64,000 nucleotides of DNA, from assembly GCF_024713945.1 (NCBI RefSeq), contig NC_134678.1, forward strand, positions 3,038,001 through 3,102,000, read 5' to 3'. Positions 1-10,788 of the stretch are shown piece by piece. Within the stretch, counting starts at the first letter, position 1; the number at the start of each line of letters is the position of its first letter. The notes below the pieces were generated by a model that did not search any database, had not been told where the DNA came from, and saw only the letters and a program-made list of their open reading frames with translations. The DNA is from Dermatophagoides farinae. Taxonomy: Eukaryota; Arthropoda; Arachnida; Sarcoptiformes; Pyroglyphidae. The translations under genes were made by a program, and so were the position numbers.

Positions 1-1449
1 ATTATGCGTGCATTGTCCGGAAAAATGAGAATTGGACTGGGTGAAAAATCATTAATTACAGCTATAGCACAAGCATATATGATTTATAAAAATCCCGATA
101 ATAGAAAACAACTTGACTCGGAAAGATTTAAAGAAAAACTTAACAAAAATGTTTCACTATTGCAGACAGCGTTCAATGAATGTCCGAATTATGATAAATT
201 AATTCCGGCCTTATTGGAAAATGGTTTCGACGATCTTTCCAAATCATGTTATCTAATACCTGGAATACCACTAAAGCCCATGTTAGCTCATCCTACCAAA
301 GGAGTTCGTGAAGTTTTACAACGATTAGAAGGATTAGAATTTACATGTGAATATAAATACGATGGTGAACGAGCACAAATTCATCTGGATAATCAAGGTA
401 AAATCTACATCTATAGCCGTAATCAAGAGAACAATACTGGAAAATATCCTGATATTGTAAAATTGATGCCAGATGTTATGAAAAGCGATGTGAAAAGTTT
501 CATTATCGATTGTGAAGCAGTAGCCTATGATGTTGTTAACAAACAAATTCTTCCATTTCAAGTGTTGAGCACAAGAAAACGTAAAAATGTGGAAGAATCC
601 GATATCAAAGTTCATATATGTCTTTTTGCATTCGATCTGATTTATTTTAATGATGAATCTCTGGTTAAAAAATCGTTATATGAACGACGACAATTACTTC
701 AGGAGAATTTCGAATTTATAGAAGGTCAATTTATGCGGGCTTCAAGTAAAGATCTGAATGATATTGATGTTATTCAAGAATTTTTAGATGAATCCATTAA
801 GAATAAATGCGAAGGATTGATGGTAAAAACATTGCATAAAGATGCAAGCTATGAAATAGCCAAACGTTCATTTAAATGGCTTAAACTTAAGAAAGATTAT
901 TTAGAAGGCACTGGTGATACGTTGGATTTAATACCGATTGGAGCATATTATGGACGTGGCAAAAGAACCGGCTTTTATGGTGGTTTTCTTCTTGCCTGTT
1001 ATGATGATAAGAATGATGAATTTCAAAGTATTTGTAAGATTGGCACAGGATTTTCCGATGAAGATTTGGCCACTTTATCTACTTCATTAAAAGATTTAAG
1101 CATATCAAAGCCAAAATCCTATTATAATGTGGATGAAACATTAAAAGCTGATGTTTGGTTTGAAGCGAATCAAGTTTGGGAAATTAAATGTGCCGATTTA
1201 TCTATTTCGCCCGTTTATAAAGCTGCTATCGGTATTATTGATCCTCAAAAAGGAATATCATTACGTTTTCCACGGTTCATCAAAGTTCGTGATGATAAAA
1301 AACCTGAAGATGGAACAACAGCCGCTCAAGTTGCTGAAATGTATTTAAATCAGGAAAATCAAATGAATTCGGCCAACAATGAAGATGATAATAATAATGA
1401 TGAACAGAATGAAAGTAATTCTAAATCCAAAACAGATGAATTCTATTAA
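1..1449 (+). CDS. LIG1: DNA ligase 1 (ATP-dependent), C-terminal part; 5' end outside window
   Basis: ATP-dependent DNA ligase that seals nicks during lagging-strand synthesis and excision repair in the nucleus. The frame is open from base 1 (ATT then ATG at 4), so this is the 3' portion of a longer gene. In residues counted from position 4: the end of the DNA-binding domain, then PGIPLKPMLAHP before the adenylation domain. Motif I is EYKYDGERAQIH, with the catalytic lysine near residue 118. SRNQENNTGKYPD, CEGLMVKT and WLKLKKDYL are the later nucleotidyltransferase motifs. An OB-fold follows, with GAYYGRGKRTGFYGGFLLA and the typical ending ISLRFPRFIKVRDDK. The C-terminal tail is Asn/Asp/Glu-rich, as in other LIG1 proteins. 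It matches human LIG1 closely over its whole length by memory. No intron is present in the visible part. LIG3 and LIG4 are excluded by the domain order and the motifs. Confidence 0.95.
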   Translation: MMRALSGKMRIGLGEKSLITAIAQAYMIYKNPDNRKQLDSERFKEKLNKNVSLLQTAFNECPNYDKLIPALLENGFDDLSKSCYLIPGIPLKPMLAHPTKGVREVLQRLEGLEFTCEYKYDGERAQIHLDNQGKIYIYSRNQENNTGKYPDIVKLMPDVMKSDVKSFIIDCEAVAYDVVNKQILPFQVLSTRKRKNVEESDIKVHICLFAFDLIYFNDESLVKKSLYERRQLLQENFEFIEGQFMRASSKDLNDIDVIQEFLDESIKNKCEGLMVKTLHKDASYEIAKRSFKWLKLKKDYLEGTGDTLDLIPIGAYYGRGKRTGFYGGFLLACYDDKNDEFQSICKIGTGFSDEDLATLSTSLKDLSISKPKSYYNVDETLKADVWFEANQVWEIKCADLSISPVYKAAIGIIDPQKGISLRFPRFIKVRDDKKPEDGTTAAQVAEMYLNQENQMNSANNEDDNNNDEQNESNSKSKTDEFY

Positions 1450-1514
1450 ATTGTTATGGAAATTTGAAAATTTGCGCAAAAAATTCTTTATACAATTTGG
1501 TTACATCTTATATG

Positions 1515-1520
1515 AATAAA
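1515..1520 (+). terminator. poly(A) signal AATAAA of the ligase gene
   Basis: AATAAA lies 65 bp after the ligase stop and about 135 bp before the ABCF2 start codon, so the ligase 3' UTR must be very short. Confidence 0.5.
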
Positions 1521-1542
1521 CTTTTCTGTTTCACACACATTT

Positions 1543-1548
1543 CACGTG
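1543..1548. promoter_or_regulatory. CACGTG E-box upstream of ABCF2
   Basis: Palindromic CACGTG, 107 bp before the ABCF2 ATG and inside the 205 bp between the two genes. The same hexamer occurs close to the starts of EFTUD2 and AP-1 sigma/ELP2. Binding by Myc/Max or USF-type bHLH proteins is inferred, not shown. Confidence 0.35.
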
Positions 1549-1654
1549 CTCCTAAAGAGAATTTTCTCTCATTTCATTCTTGATTTTCCTCTGATTTTTT
1601 TTCTTTATATTTCTGTAATTTTTTGTTTTGTTTTTATTATTTTCCAGCCGAAAA

Positions 1655-3652
1655 ATGCCCTCTGATAATAAAAAACGACGTGAAGCCAAGAAAAAAGAAT
1701 TGGCTAAAAGTAAACATAGTAATAAAAAAGATTTGACCAAAGAACAATCAAATGAAAATGGGTCATCATTGATCAATGGTGATAACAATGATTTACCTCT
1801 TACTGAAGAAGAAGAATTGGTCAAAAAACTTGAACATGATATGAAATTGAATTCTGAAGCTCGTTCATGTACCGGTGTATTGGGTATTCATCCCCGTTCT
1901 CGTGATATTAAAATTGATAATTTTTCCATCACTTTTCATGGCGTTGAATTATTGTCTGATACTAAAATTGAATTAAATTGTGGCCGACGATATGGTTTGA
2001 TAGGAGCTAATGGTTGTGGAAAATCTACATTTTTATCATGTCTTGGACGGCGTGAAGTGCCCATCCAAGATCATATAGATATTTATTATCTTACTCGAGA
2101 AATTCCACCATCAGAAATGACCGCTCTTCAAGCTGTACTCAACGTTGATCAAGAACGAACACGATTAGAAGCATTAGCTGAAGAATTGGTTCAATATGAT
2201 GATGAAGAAAGTCAAGAACAATTGCTCGATATTTATGATCGTCTTGATGAAATTGATGCAGACAAAGCTAAAGCTAAAGCCGCTTATATTCTACGCGGTC
2301 TTGGATTCGATAAGGATATGCAAGAAAAGAAATGCAAAGATTTTTCTGGTGGATGGCGCATGAGAATCGCTTTGGCCCGTGCTTTATATGTTAAGCCTCA
2401 TTTATTGCTTTTAGATGAACCGACTAATCATCTTGATCTAGATGCTTGTGTATGGCTTGAAGAAGAACTGAAATCATATAAACGAATATTGGTGATCGTA
2501 TCACATTCACAGGATTTTCTTAATGGTGTTTGCACTAATATTATTCATTTGACTAAAAGTAAATTGAAATATTACACTGGCAACTATGATGCATTTGTTA
2601 AAACTCGTCTTGAATTGCTCGAGAATCAAATGAAGCGATATAATTGGGAACAAGCACAAATCGCCCATATGAAAGTAAGTATAAGATTAAATTTTATTTG
2701 TCCACCATTATTTATTCTTTTGGTTCTAATGAATAATAAAATTTTTTTTTGTGTCCCAGGATTATATTGCTCGTTTTGGTCATGGTAGCGCCAAATTAGC
2801 TCGACAAGCACAAAGTAAAGAAAAAACATTAGGCAAAATGATGGCTAGTGGATTAACTGAGCGAGTTGTAAACGATAAGAATGTCTCATTCTATTTCCCA
2901 TCTTGTGGTACAATTCCACCGCCGGTTATTATGGTACAAAATGTTTCATTTCGATATAGTGACACTACACCTTGGATCTATAAAAATCTTGATTTCGGTA
3001 TCGATCTGGATTCTCGTCTGGCCTTGGTCGGTCCAAATGGTGCGGGAAAATCTACACTGTTGAAGTTGTTATGTGGTGAGTTAGTACCAACCGAAGGATT
3101 GGTACGGACACATTCACATTTGAAGATTGCTCGTTATCACCAACATTTGCATGAACAACTTGAGCTTGATATTTCAGCTCTCGAATATATGATGAAAAGT
3201 TTCCCTGAAGTCAAGGAAAAAGAAGAGATGCGTAAAATTATTGGCCGCTATGGTTTGACAGGCCGGCAACAGATTTGTCCCATTCGACAATTATCCGATG
3301 GACAACGATGTAGAGTTGTATTTGCTTGGTTGGCCTGGCAAGTTCCGCATCTTTTACTTTTGGACGAACCAACCAATCATTTAGATATGGAAACCATTGA
3401 TGCTTTAGCCGATGCTATCAATGATTTCGAAGGTGGTATGGTATTGGTTAGTCACGATTTCCGTCTAATCAGCCAGGTAACTTTTCTATTCGCATTTATG
3501 TTCATTTTCATTAATTGTTTTTTTTTTAAAAAAAGGTGGCCGAAGAAATTTGGATCTGTGAAAAAGAAACCGTCACGAAATGGGATGCAACCATACAAGA
3601 GTACAAAGAATTTTTACGTGAAAAAATATTGAAAGATAATCAAAAAGATTAA
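1655..3652 (+). CDS. ABCF2: ABCF2, ATP-binding cassette subfamily F member 2
   Basis: Cytosolic twin-ABC ATPase without membrane segments; ABCF proteins act on ribosomes and translation. Three exons by phase: 1655-2674, 2760-3476 and 3536-3652, all phase 0, giving 617 residues (human ABCF2 has about 623). The start [15 protein letters not shown] matches the family start; the upstream in-frame ATG at 1628 lies before a good acceptor (TTTCCAG ending at 1647), so it is probably inside a 5' UTR intron. Cassette 1 has Walker [10 protein letters not shown], signature FSGGW and Walker [13 protein letters not shown]. The linker [17 protein letters not shown] is restored exactly across intron 1. Cassette 2 has [14 protein letters not shown] and [12 protein letters not shown]. 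The C-terminus [15 protein letters not shown] comes from exon 3. Nothing is missing. Confidence 0.95.
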
Positions 3653-3876
3653 ATCAAAAACACGAACAAAACAAGGTGGAAAAACTCTGGATTGATCTTT
3701 ATTAGGATACATTTATTGCTATGATATGTCATTAATTTTATTATTAATTAATTAATTATTATTATTATTTAATTGATAATTACGATTACGATTCTTGTTT
3801 ATTTTGTTTGTCTTGAATCGTTTATATTCATGTTTAAATTGTTTCCTTTTATTATTTTTTTTTTCATAAACAATCA

Positions 3877-3882
3877 AATAAA
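3877..3882 (+). terminator. poly(A) signal AATAAA of ABCF2
   Basis: AATAAA 225 bp after the ABCF2 stop in a T-rich 3' flank; the first good candidate downstream of the gene. Confidence 0.4.
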
Positions 3883-4145
3883 AAATGGCAACAATTTTAA
3901 TTTTATTATATTATATAGGCCAACAACATTCATTTGTATTTTCTATGGTTAATAACGGTGCTTAATATGTCGTCATGACTCGTCGACCACCAATCCACGA
4001 TGAACACGTAATCATTCAATTCATCGAATTTATGAATAAATTTGAAAAAATTTCAATAAATTGCATTCAAATCAAATTTTGAAGCCAGAATTTTCATTAT
4101 TTTTTTTTGTTTTTATTGTTATCAAAATTATCATACGGCAAAACC

Positions 4146-5019
4146 ATGATTTCTTTCAATGTATTATTGATTTTATCATTCATATTGTCGGCAAAAATTG
4201 TTTATTCGCAAGAGGATGAACTATTAGTGGCTAAACTTTCATATTTTAATGCGAAAAAAGTATCGAAATTTAATTTTTATTTTCTTTTTAAACAAAATCT
4301 AATGAATTTTTTTTTTTTAATAAATGCAGATAATTTCCAATTTTAAAGCTGTTATTGTAAAATTTGATGAAAGTTATTCAGTGAACCCAGATAAGGATGC
4401 AGAGTATAAAATTCTTGCCGAAGAATTACGTTTCAGTATGGATATATTTGTTGGACATATTGTCGTACCATATCAAGCTGATGATATGGATAAGAATGAA
4501 ATGACCGAAGAACAAAAACTGGCCAAACAATATAATATTACTGGTCCTGAGAATATGCCTGTCATATTCCTGTATCGTGAAAAAAATTTCGAAAATCCAA
4601 TTCGTTTTAATGGAAAACAATTTGATTCCTATACATTACGTGATTTCATTCGAACCAATGTTCCAGGATTATCATTTCAATTAAAATCTTGTATACCAGA
4701 ATTTGATAATCTGGCCAAAGATTTTATACGCGATAATAAATCAGCTGAAAAACGTAAGAAAATATTAAAAAATACTGAAAAACAAATGAACAATATGAGA
4801 AATGAAGATCATAAAAATTCGGCAAAAATTTATGTAAAAATAATGGAAAGAATTCTAGAACGTGGAGATATATTTATTGAAAGTGAATTCGAACGTATTC
4901 GTAACCTGTTGAATGGTAAATTATCTGATCAGAAAAAAGTTGATCTCAAAAATCGTCTGAATATTGTGGATAGTTTTCGTTCATTATCCATGACCAAAAT
5001 CGGCAAAGATGAATTGTAA
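4146..5019 (+). CDS. ERP29: ERp29 / windbeutel-type endoplasmic reticulum protein
   Basis: Soluble ER-lumen chaperone of the ERp29/windbeutel family, which helps secretory proteins leave the ER (in Drosophila, windbeutel escorts Pipe to the Golgi). Two exons, 4146-4259 and 4330-5019, joined in phase 0, giving 267 residues. The ATG at 4146 is chosen because it starts a clean signal peptide (MISFNVLLILSFILSAKIVYS). Residues about 40-150 are a thioredoxin-like fold without a CXXC redox pair, as expected for the family (AVIVKFDESY, MPVIFLYRE, FENPIRFNGK). Residues about 160-262 are the all-helical C-terminal ERp29 domain (KIYVKIMERILERG, FERIRNLL). The protein ends in KDEL, the ER retrieval signal. 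Identification rests on these signatures and on length. Confidence 0.93.
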
Positions 5020-5152
5020 TAAAATTTACAACAACAAAAAAATTTACTCATTTCATTTTTGAATCGATAGATAATTGTCTTAATTTTGGAAAAAAAAAAT
5101 TTCATTTTTATTATTCAAGTTTTATTACTAAAAATTGCTAGACAAAAAATTT

Positions 5153-5158
5153 AATAAA
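5153..5158 (+). terminator. poly(A) signal AATAAA of ERp29
   Basis: AATAAA 134 bp after the ERp29 stop. Confidence 0.4.
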
Positions 5159-5159
5159 A

Positions 5160-6776
5160 CAAACAAAACAAAAGTACAGGGAATATATAAACTTTGCTAA
5201 TCTCAGATATATAAGTGATATAATTGTTATATAATGATTAAAAATTGACTCAGTCCATGAGTTTTTTTTTTGTTCAGATGATTATTATTATGGTTATATT
5301 GGCCACATATTTTCATTCAAAATCGATGTAATCGTATTTGTAGGGGTGGTGGTAGTGATGGTTTTTTTATTTATTATTAATAATAACAACAATATATTCA
5401 TAATATATGAATATAACAGTGGATGACAATTGTGTCCAATTATTTAATGGGATGATGATGACAGGAAAAAAGATATGCATTCGTTATTTGTTTGGTTATT
5501 ATTGAGTTGGTTTTTTGAAACCATTTTTTTTTTGTTTTAAATGTATGTAAGTGATTTGACTGGTTCTTTTTTTTGAAAATGGTTAGAGGTAACAAAATAT
5601 CAACGAAAATAATAATAGAAATAGAATTAATGGCTTGATTAATTTGTTTGTCAGAAATTGTAGCTATCTTATAAAGGATTTCAAGAATTTATTATCAACA
5701 TTTTCAGATATTTTCCAAAAAAATATGATGATCATTATTCATTTGTTTTTGTTTTCACCATATCACAGTTCGTATGCTTGATGAATTTTGTGATTTCAAA
5801 TATTCATCCTTTTAGCAATGATTAATCAATATGTTTGTTTGTTTGTTTGAAATTCAAATCACTTTGTATTTATTTTTCATTTCGAAAACAAAAAATTTCA
5901 TTGTGCTTGCCGACGGTGTATTTTTGGTTTTCATGTATAAAAAGTTTATGATGATTTTAAAATTGATGACTGAAACAAAACTAAGCTTGAGATTCAAATT
6001 TCAGAAAGAAAAATGGACTGATTATCCGGTGATAATGATTAATTACTATGAATTAAATTTTTCTTGATATTGTTTTTTTTGTATGTCGAAGATCACAATC
6101 GAATCGGTTGGTTTATTCATTGAGGTGATTTAGTTGCGTCATTTTTGTTTTTGTTTATCATATGATAGGAATGTGTCAGATAATTATATATCAAGGTGAT
6201 ATTTATGATGGTTGATAATTAAAATTTTTTGTTGCTGGTGAGAATTTAAAATAATTTTTTTCAAACTATGATGATGGATAGTTTTTTTAATATGAAATGA
6301 TGATGATGATGAAAATCTAATATTCAATGGCTGATTGATTAGTTTATTTGTTTTTTTTTCGTATACTTGAATGATGTAGCCACTGAAAATCAAAGGCAAT
6401 CGGCAATTATTTGGTTGATGATTACAATTGAAAAATATTTAGTTTGACAATTATTTTTATCGCCGTTATTTTTTTTTTACTTATTTACGTTGTTTCATAT
6501 CACAGTTGATGTTCAATTATTAATTTTAATATTATGATTCGCTTTCATTTTCAATGATCAAATGAATTAAGTTTCGAAATTTTTTTTTGTTTCAGCTATT
6601 CAAATGATAAATTGGCCTCCGGAATACTCATCAGGAATTTAAGTTTGTTTTTCCTATGAGATGATGATTTGCCTCGTTTTGTTTCTCTCACTATCTATTA
6701 TAGAATGAATTTTTTTTCTTTAATCACAGTAATCGTTTGTTATCGCCTACTTGAGCGAAAAAAATACGATAAAAGA
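5160..6776. other. Intergenic, between convergent ERp29 and FBXO33-like 3' ends
   Basis: AT-rich sequence with many poly-T and poly-A runs. Short open frames here show no family resemblance, no splice context and low-complexity composition. No gene seen. Confidence 0.6.
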
Positions 6777-8633
6777 TCAATGAATACAATGACTATTTTT
6801 CTGTTCCAAAATGGTTCGATGATAAGTTGTTTGAGGAAGAAATCCTGTAGCTATTATTTCTGGTATCTTATGAGTAGGTATTGGTTGCCAATTACGTTTC
6901 AATGGTAATGAAACAGCATCCCGAAAACTACGTTGTGCATATTGATTAGCCATATCAAAATTGATGAAAAATTCACTGAAAACTGGTGAATAATTATATT
7001 TAGTGAATATTTCGCTTAATTGTATGCAACAGGAAGGAAAATAAAACGATTGTAGAGATTCACCACGAAGTCGAGCCATTGCTATAATTTCTCTATCGGT
7101 TGTTTCATAACCGATAACAGTAAGATTGTTAAGATTTCGACAACGCCAACAAAGCATGATCAAAACATTTGGCGTGACAGCTTTTAAATGATTTTTAGGA
7201 CTATTTAAATGATCGATCAATGTCAACGATTCAAGAGTATTCATATGAGTTCGACTAAGTATTTCAAGCATATTACAAAGTATTGTTGATGAATTTTCAT
7301 CTTTAAATTCAAGATAATAAGCTTTAAAATGTTTGATAGGCATTTCAGTATTCAATAATGAATCGATAATAATTTGAAAATTATTGCTTTCTGTATGTAA
7401 TAGATTAAGGTTTACACTTAGATTTGGCAGATTGGTTACAATTCGTGACCATGCTGATGATGATATACCAGGATGATTACGATTAAAACGATGTACGTTG
7501 ATTGACAATAATTGAAGTGTATCAATTTTGCTTAAAATACTGATTACTTTTGTATTGAGCACATCAAAATCCAATGATAAATGATTTAATGAATGGAATT
7601 TTTCCAAATGTTCAAGCGTGGTCATTTGTTGTGGTAAATATCGAACAATATCACCTTTGATCGAACTTAAATGTAGACATTGTAATTTTTGATGAACGCC
7701 TGTTTTGAAAAATTGTGACAGAAAAGCATCACTTGCATGAATAAGTTCGTGTAGATCACCCAACGATACATGTTCCAATTGATTACATTTGGAGAATAGA
7801 AAACGAATTGCTTCGGTTAGGCCAGAATAAAGTGACATAAAACGTTGATCGGAAGCGCATCGTACCAATGTAGTTACAGGTATAATTGAAAAATATTTAA
7901 GATTACGACAATTGGCATAAAAATTTTGACGATTATCATTCATTTCATATATAGCAACTTCATTTTCGGATAGAAACTTGATTATTTTGATCAAGTCTAA
8001 TACATTGTGTGATGAATTTGGATCAAAATAAAATGTGATGCCATTTAAAAAACGTGAACATTTTTGTATAAATAATTTTAGCTGCTCATTGAAATTTTTT
8101 CGATTTGGTTTCCGATTATTTAAATTATCATTACGAATCTTCATCCAAGTTACATTATTAATATTTTGTTGATAAAGATATGAATCTTGAAGACGAAATG
8201 TATGAAAACCATATGATAAAGATTGTTGTTGGTGTTGTTGTTGCTGCTGCTGCTGGTTCTGATAATGTTCATTTTCGCTCAAAACAAATTTATGTGGACA
8301 AAGATTGACCTTTAAATGCTTTTGTGGCCATAATGTTGAATGATAGATAACATTTCGCCATGAATTACAGGTAGATGATGCTTGCAACCGTTCCGTTGAT
8401 GAAAGATAGGCAAATATTTTATATAATATCACCAATGGTAGATTTTTCCAATCAATAATATTTGATTGATGATCATTTGTAATGTATTCATTATTTTTCG
8501 AAATGGAAGTATTTGGATGGTTAATAAATTTTAGATCTCTTTTCAATGATCTATTTCTATATGATAAGATGATATATTGTTGTTGATGGTGTTGTTGTTT
8601 ATTATTAAATTTGGCATCTGAATCACGATTCAT
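6777..8633 (-). CDS. FBXO33: F-box protein of the FBXO33 type
   Basis: Substrate-recognition subunit of an SCF ubiquitin ligase. Single uninterrupted frame of 618 residues starting at a true ATG. A Gln/His-rich leader (1-25) is followed by an F-box at about 61-107 (WKNLPLVILYKIFAYL ... ASSTCNSWRNVIYHSTLWPQ). A leucine-rich remainder folds into degenerate LRR-like repeats. The C-terminal part carries the pattern I recognise from FBXO33: LHSLNHLSLDFD, then NVLIMLCWRCRNLNNLTVIGYE and IIAMARLRGESLQSF, which parallel human LLAWRCTKLSLLAIHGY and LIAIARLRGSDLKVLE. Human FBXO33 is reported to act on YB-1; whether that holds here is unknown. An acceptor-like TTTATTTAG sits at about 8650, so a 5' UTR intron is possible. 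Another FBXL/FBXO class remains possible. Confidence 0.78.
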   Translation of the reverse strand: MNRDSDAKFNNKQQHHQQQYIILSYRNRSLKRDLKFINHPNTSISKNNEYITNDHQSNIIDWKNLPLVILYKIFAYLSSTERLQASSTCNSWRNVIYHSTLWPQKHLKVNLCPHKFVLSENEHYQNQQQQQQQHQQQSLSYGFHTFRLQDSYLYQQNINNVTWMKIRNDNLNNRKPNRKNFNEQLKLFIQKCSRFLNGITFYFDPNSSHNVLDLIKIIKFLSENEVAIYEMNDNRQNFYANCRNLKYFSIIPVTTLVRCASDQRFMSLYSGLTEAIRFLFSKCNQLEHVSLGDLHELIHASDAFLSQFFKTGVHQKLQCLHLSSIKGDIVRYLPQQMTTLEHLEKFHSLNHLSLDFDVLNTKVISILSKIDTLQLLSINVHRFNRNHPGISSSAWSRIVTNLPNLSVNLNLLHTESNNFQIIIDSLLNTEMPIKHFKAYYLEFKDENSSTILCNMLEILSRTHMNTLESLTLIDHLNSPKNHLKAVTPNVLIMLCWRCRNLNNLTVIGYETTDREIIAMARLRGESLQSFYFPSCCIQLSEIFTKYNYSPVFSEFFINFDMANQYAQRSFRDAVSLPLKRNWQPIPTHKIPEIIATGFLPQTTYHRTILEQKNSHCIH

Positions 8634-8637
8634 TGGA

Positions 8638-8643
8638 TCACAT
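8638..8643 (-). promoter_or_regulatory. Start-stop minimal uORF (ATGTGA) before the F-box gene
   Basis: On the minus strand the sequence ATGTGA lies 4 nt before the main ATG (ATGTGATCCAATG), in a different frame. Start-stop elements of this kind can hold ribosomes and lower downstream translation in other eukaryotes. That it lies in the mRNA is likely, because it follows the possible acceptor at 8650, but it is unproven. Confidence 0.4.
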
Positions 8644-9080
8644 TGATTACTAAATAAAACAAAAACAAAGTCAATTATATCTAGTGGGGCCTCAAGGAAA
8701 AAATCTCAAAAAATTCAAATAAAAAAAATTTCAAACCTTTTGGACCAGAAAAAACGATATATTCTTTGAATGTTTCTTATTGTTGTTGTTGTTGTTGAAA
8801 TTTCGGATAACTATCTAATAATCCTATTTATTGAAGAATATTATAGCTAAAAGAAGAAAAATGCTACCAGGATTACAAGAAAATCATCATCATCATCATC
8901 AAAGATCAACAACAACAATATTAATAATAACAAAAGTAAAGTGAACAAAACTAAATAGAAAAAAAAATCTTTTTGTGTATATAAAATAAATCAAGGGACA
9001 CACACAAAAAAAAGATACGCCATTGGATTCGATTTCGATGACATTCGACAAATAGCGCCTGCGTAATTGTATTTATTGTA
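8644..9080. other. Intergenic/5' flank of the F-box gene
   Basis: AT-rich, with CAA/TTG and CAT runs; no coding frame seen. Confidence 0.5.
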
Positions 9081-9307
9081 CAGTAATATCCCGCTTAACG
9101 CGAATGTTACGTTCCAAAAATTTTGAACATAAAGCTGCCTATCTTAATTTGCAATTTATTGGGGTTAGAAATTCTTTAAATAATGTCAATTTTGATTACT
9201 TATGTAATCACTGAATACATACAGTATTAGTATTTGATCATTTTATGGTTGTTGAATTTAGCGTTAAAATGAAATTGATTGATGCAGCGTTAAGCGGGAT
9301 ATTACTG
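9081..9307. mobile_element. MITE with 21-bp terminal inverted repeats and TA target duplication (pogo/Tc1-mariner type)
   Basis: A 227-bp element whose two ends are perfect inverted copies for 21 bp, beginning CAGTAATATCCCGCTTAA. Both ends are flanked by TA (9079-9080 and 9308-9309), the target duplication of the Tc1/mariner/pogo superfamily. The CAGT start and the inner TGCATCAA-like stretch at the right end resemble pogo/Tigger termini as I remember them. There is no coding capacity inside, so it is non-autonomous. The exact TIR match suggests a fairly recent insertion or selection for intact ends. Confidence 0.8.
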
Positions 9308-9756
9308 TATCTATTTTTCTATTCCAAAATAAAAAACGGATTTCAAACATATATATTCAACATTATTATATACACATTTATTCAATATTCATGGTAGTAG
9401 CAAGCATTAATGAAAATTTTAAAGATTAAAGTATCAATTTTTTATTCATTTTAATACCACTACTACATATTTGAATTTATATACTTTCGATCTCTATATA
9501 TATGATATGATGATACACAGGTATATTATTAAATTGATATTATTGAGGATAAATAAATGATGCGCGCGCTTTCCATGAGATAGATTATCATCAAAAACTT
9601 ATCATTCGAATAAATCAAAAAAAAAACTTCCGTAATCGTTGAAAATTTGTGCATAGAAAACAAATTCAAAAAATTTTTTTTTCATATTTACAAAAATAAA
9701 AATTTTATTATGATTATGATATTATGATTCCAATATCAATTTATTACCATTCATCA
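9308..9756. other. Intergenic, AT-rich
   Basis: No gene seen. Contains a short GCGCGCGC tract near 9554 that is unusual against the surrounding AT-rich sequence. Confidence 0.5.
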
Positions 9757-10297
9757 TCATCCTCTTAACATTAATAATGATGCAAGAGAAATTTGTTGTG
9801 GTGAATTATTATTACGTTGTTGATCATCATCAACATTAATATCTGTCTCATAATCTGGATAGAATTTAAAATCGGCAACCGGAATACAAGCATTTGATAA
9901 TGCAGTAATTTTTTGGCAACGTAAACCACGACAACAGGATGTTTTTGAATCATTTCCACCACAAGATTCACCAATATCCAGACACATCATACATATATTG
10001 ACAAGATTATTATTGATTCTTTTTACACCACAACTGGTACCAGGACAACATTGTTTCTCTGGATGCATAATATCACAATGCATCTCTTGTAGACGACATT
10101 TTCGACCTTTATGTTTGTGGTACCAAAAAAAAACAAAAACAAAAAAAAACATTAAAATTTAATTTTAAATCAAAGACAAAAATACCTTTTGGTACAAATG
10201 TCTGATTTGAATTGATGATAAATTCGAATACAATAATTGTTATGATGAATATTATGATTTTTATTGAAAATTTTTGTTGCAAAAATATTGATAACAT
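9757..10297 (-). CDS. Secreted peptide with two tandem knottin-like cysteine modules
   Basis: Two exons, 10297-10186 and 10106-9757, joined in phase 1, giving 153 residues. Exon 1 encodes a hydrophobic signal peptide (FSIKIIIFIITIIVFEFIINS). Exon 2 carries two successive modules with the same spacing: C-X6-C-X8-CC-X4-C-X12-C, then C-X6-C-X8-CC-X4-C-X9-C. This is the six-cysteine inhibitor-cystine-knot pattern twice. The modules are separated by only two residues (CMMC). A low-complexity tail without cysteine follows (DYETDINVDDDQQRNNN to the stop). ICK folds occur in arthropod secreted regulators, antimicrobial peptides, protease inhibitors and venom peptides, and the sequence does not say which. 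The acceptor (CATAAAG) is not strong, but it keeps phase and the first cysteine. Specific function unknown. Confidence 0.72.
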
Positions 10298-10757
10298 GTC
10301 ACAATTTATTAAGATTTCAAAAAAAAAAAAAAAATTTTGAATCGTAAAATTTTGAATTTTTTCTTACAAAAAACTTTAAACACAAAACGAATGCCGTCAT
10401 GAAAAACGAATGAATGAACATGGTCAACAAAATGTTAACTTCATTTATATCTTTTGTTTGTTGTTTTGTATATATGAAATCGAACAAATGAACAAAATTT
10501 TGGATCAAATGGGATGTAATGCTACTTTCTTTTTTATTATTTTATTAGCAAAAAAAAAAAAAAAAAAAAAAATTGCCGGACACATACTCTCAACAGCGAC
10601 TATACCGAAAAAAAATCCATACAGTCAAACAGTTTCTCAATCAAACAATCGAGAAAAAAATAAACAAACTAAACAAGTTTTACTTTCGATTGTTGAATAA
10701 TTTTTCTAAATATAAAATGACAGTGATGATATAGATCTAAAAATAATCAAAACATTC

Positions 10758-10788
<31 letters not shown>

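Noticed and set aside
5831-6067. Open frame of 78 codons after ERp29
   Set aside because: AT-rich, no splice or family signal, in the 3' flank; chance frame.
9757-10106. Calling the tandem-knottin peptide a venom toxin
   Set aside because: The cysteine pattern is shared with many non-toxic secreted peptides; nothing in the sequence gives a target.
10410-10700. Open frame with a Lys run
   Set aside because: The Lys run comes from a poly-A tract; composition is low-complexity with no similarity.
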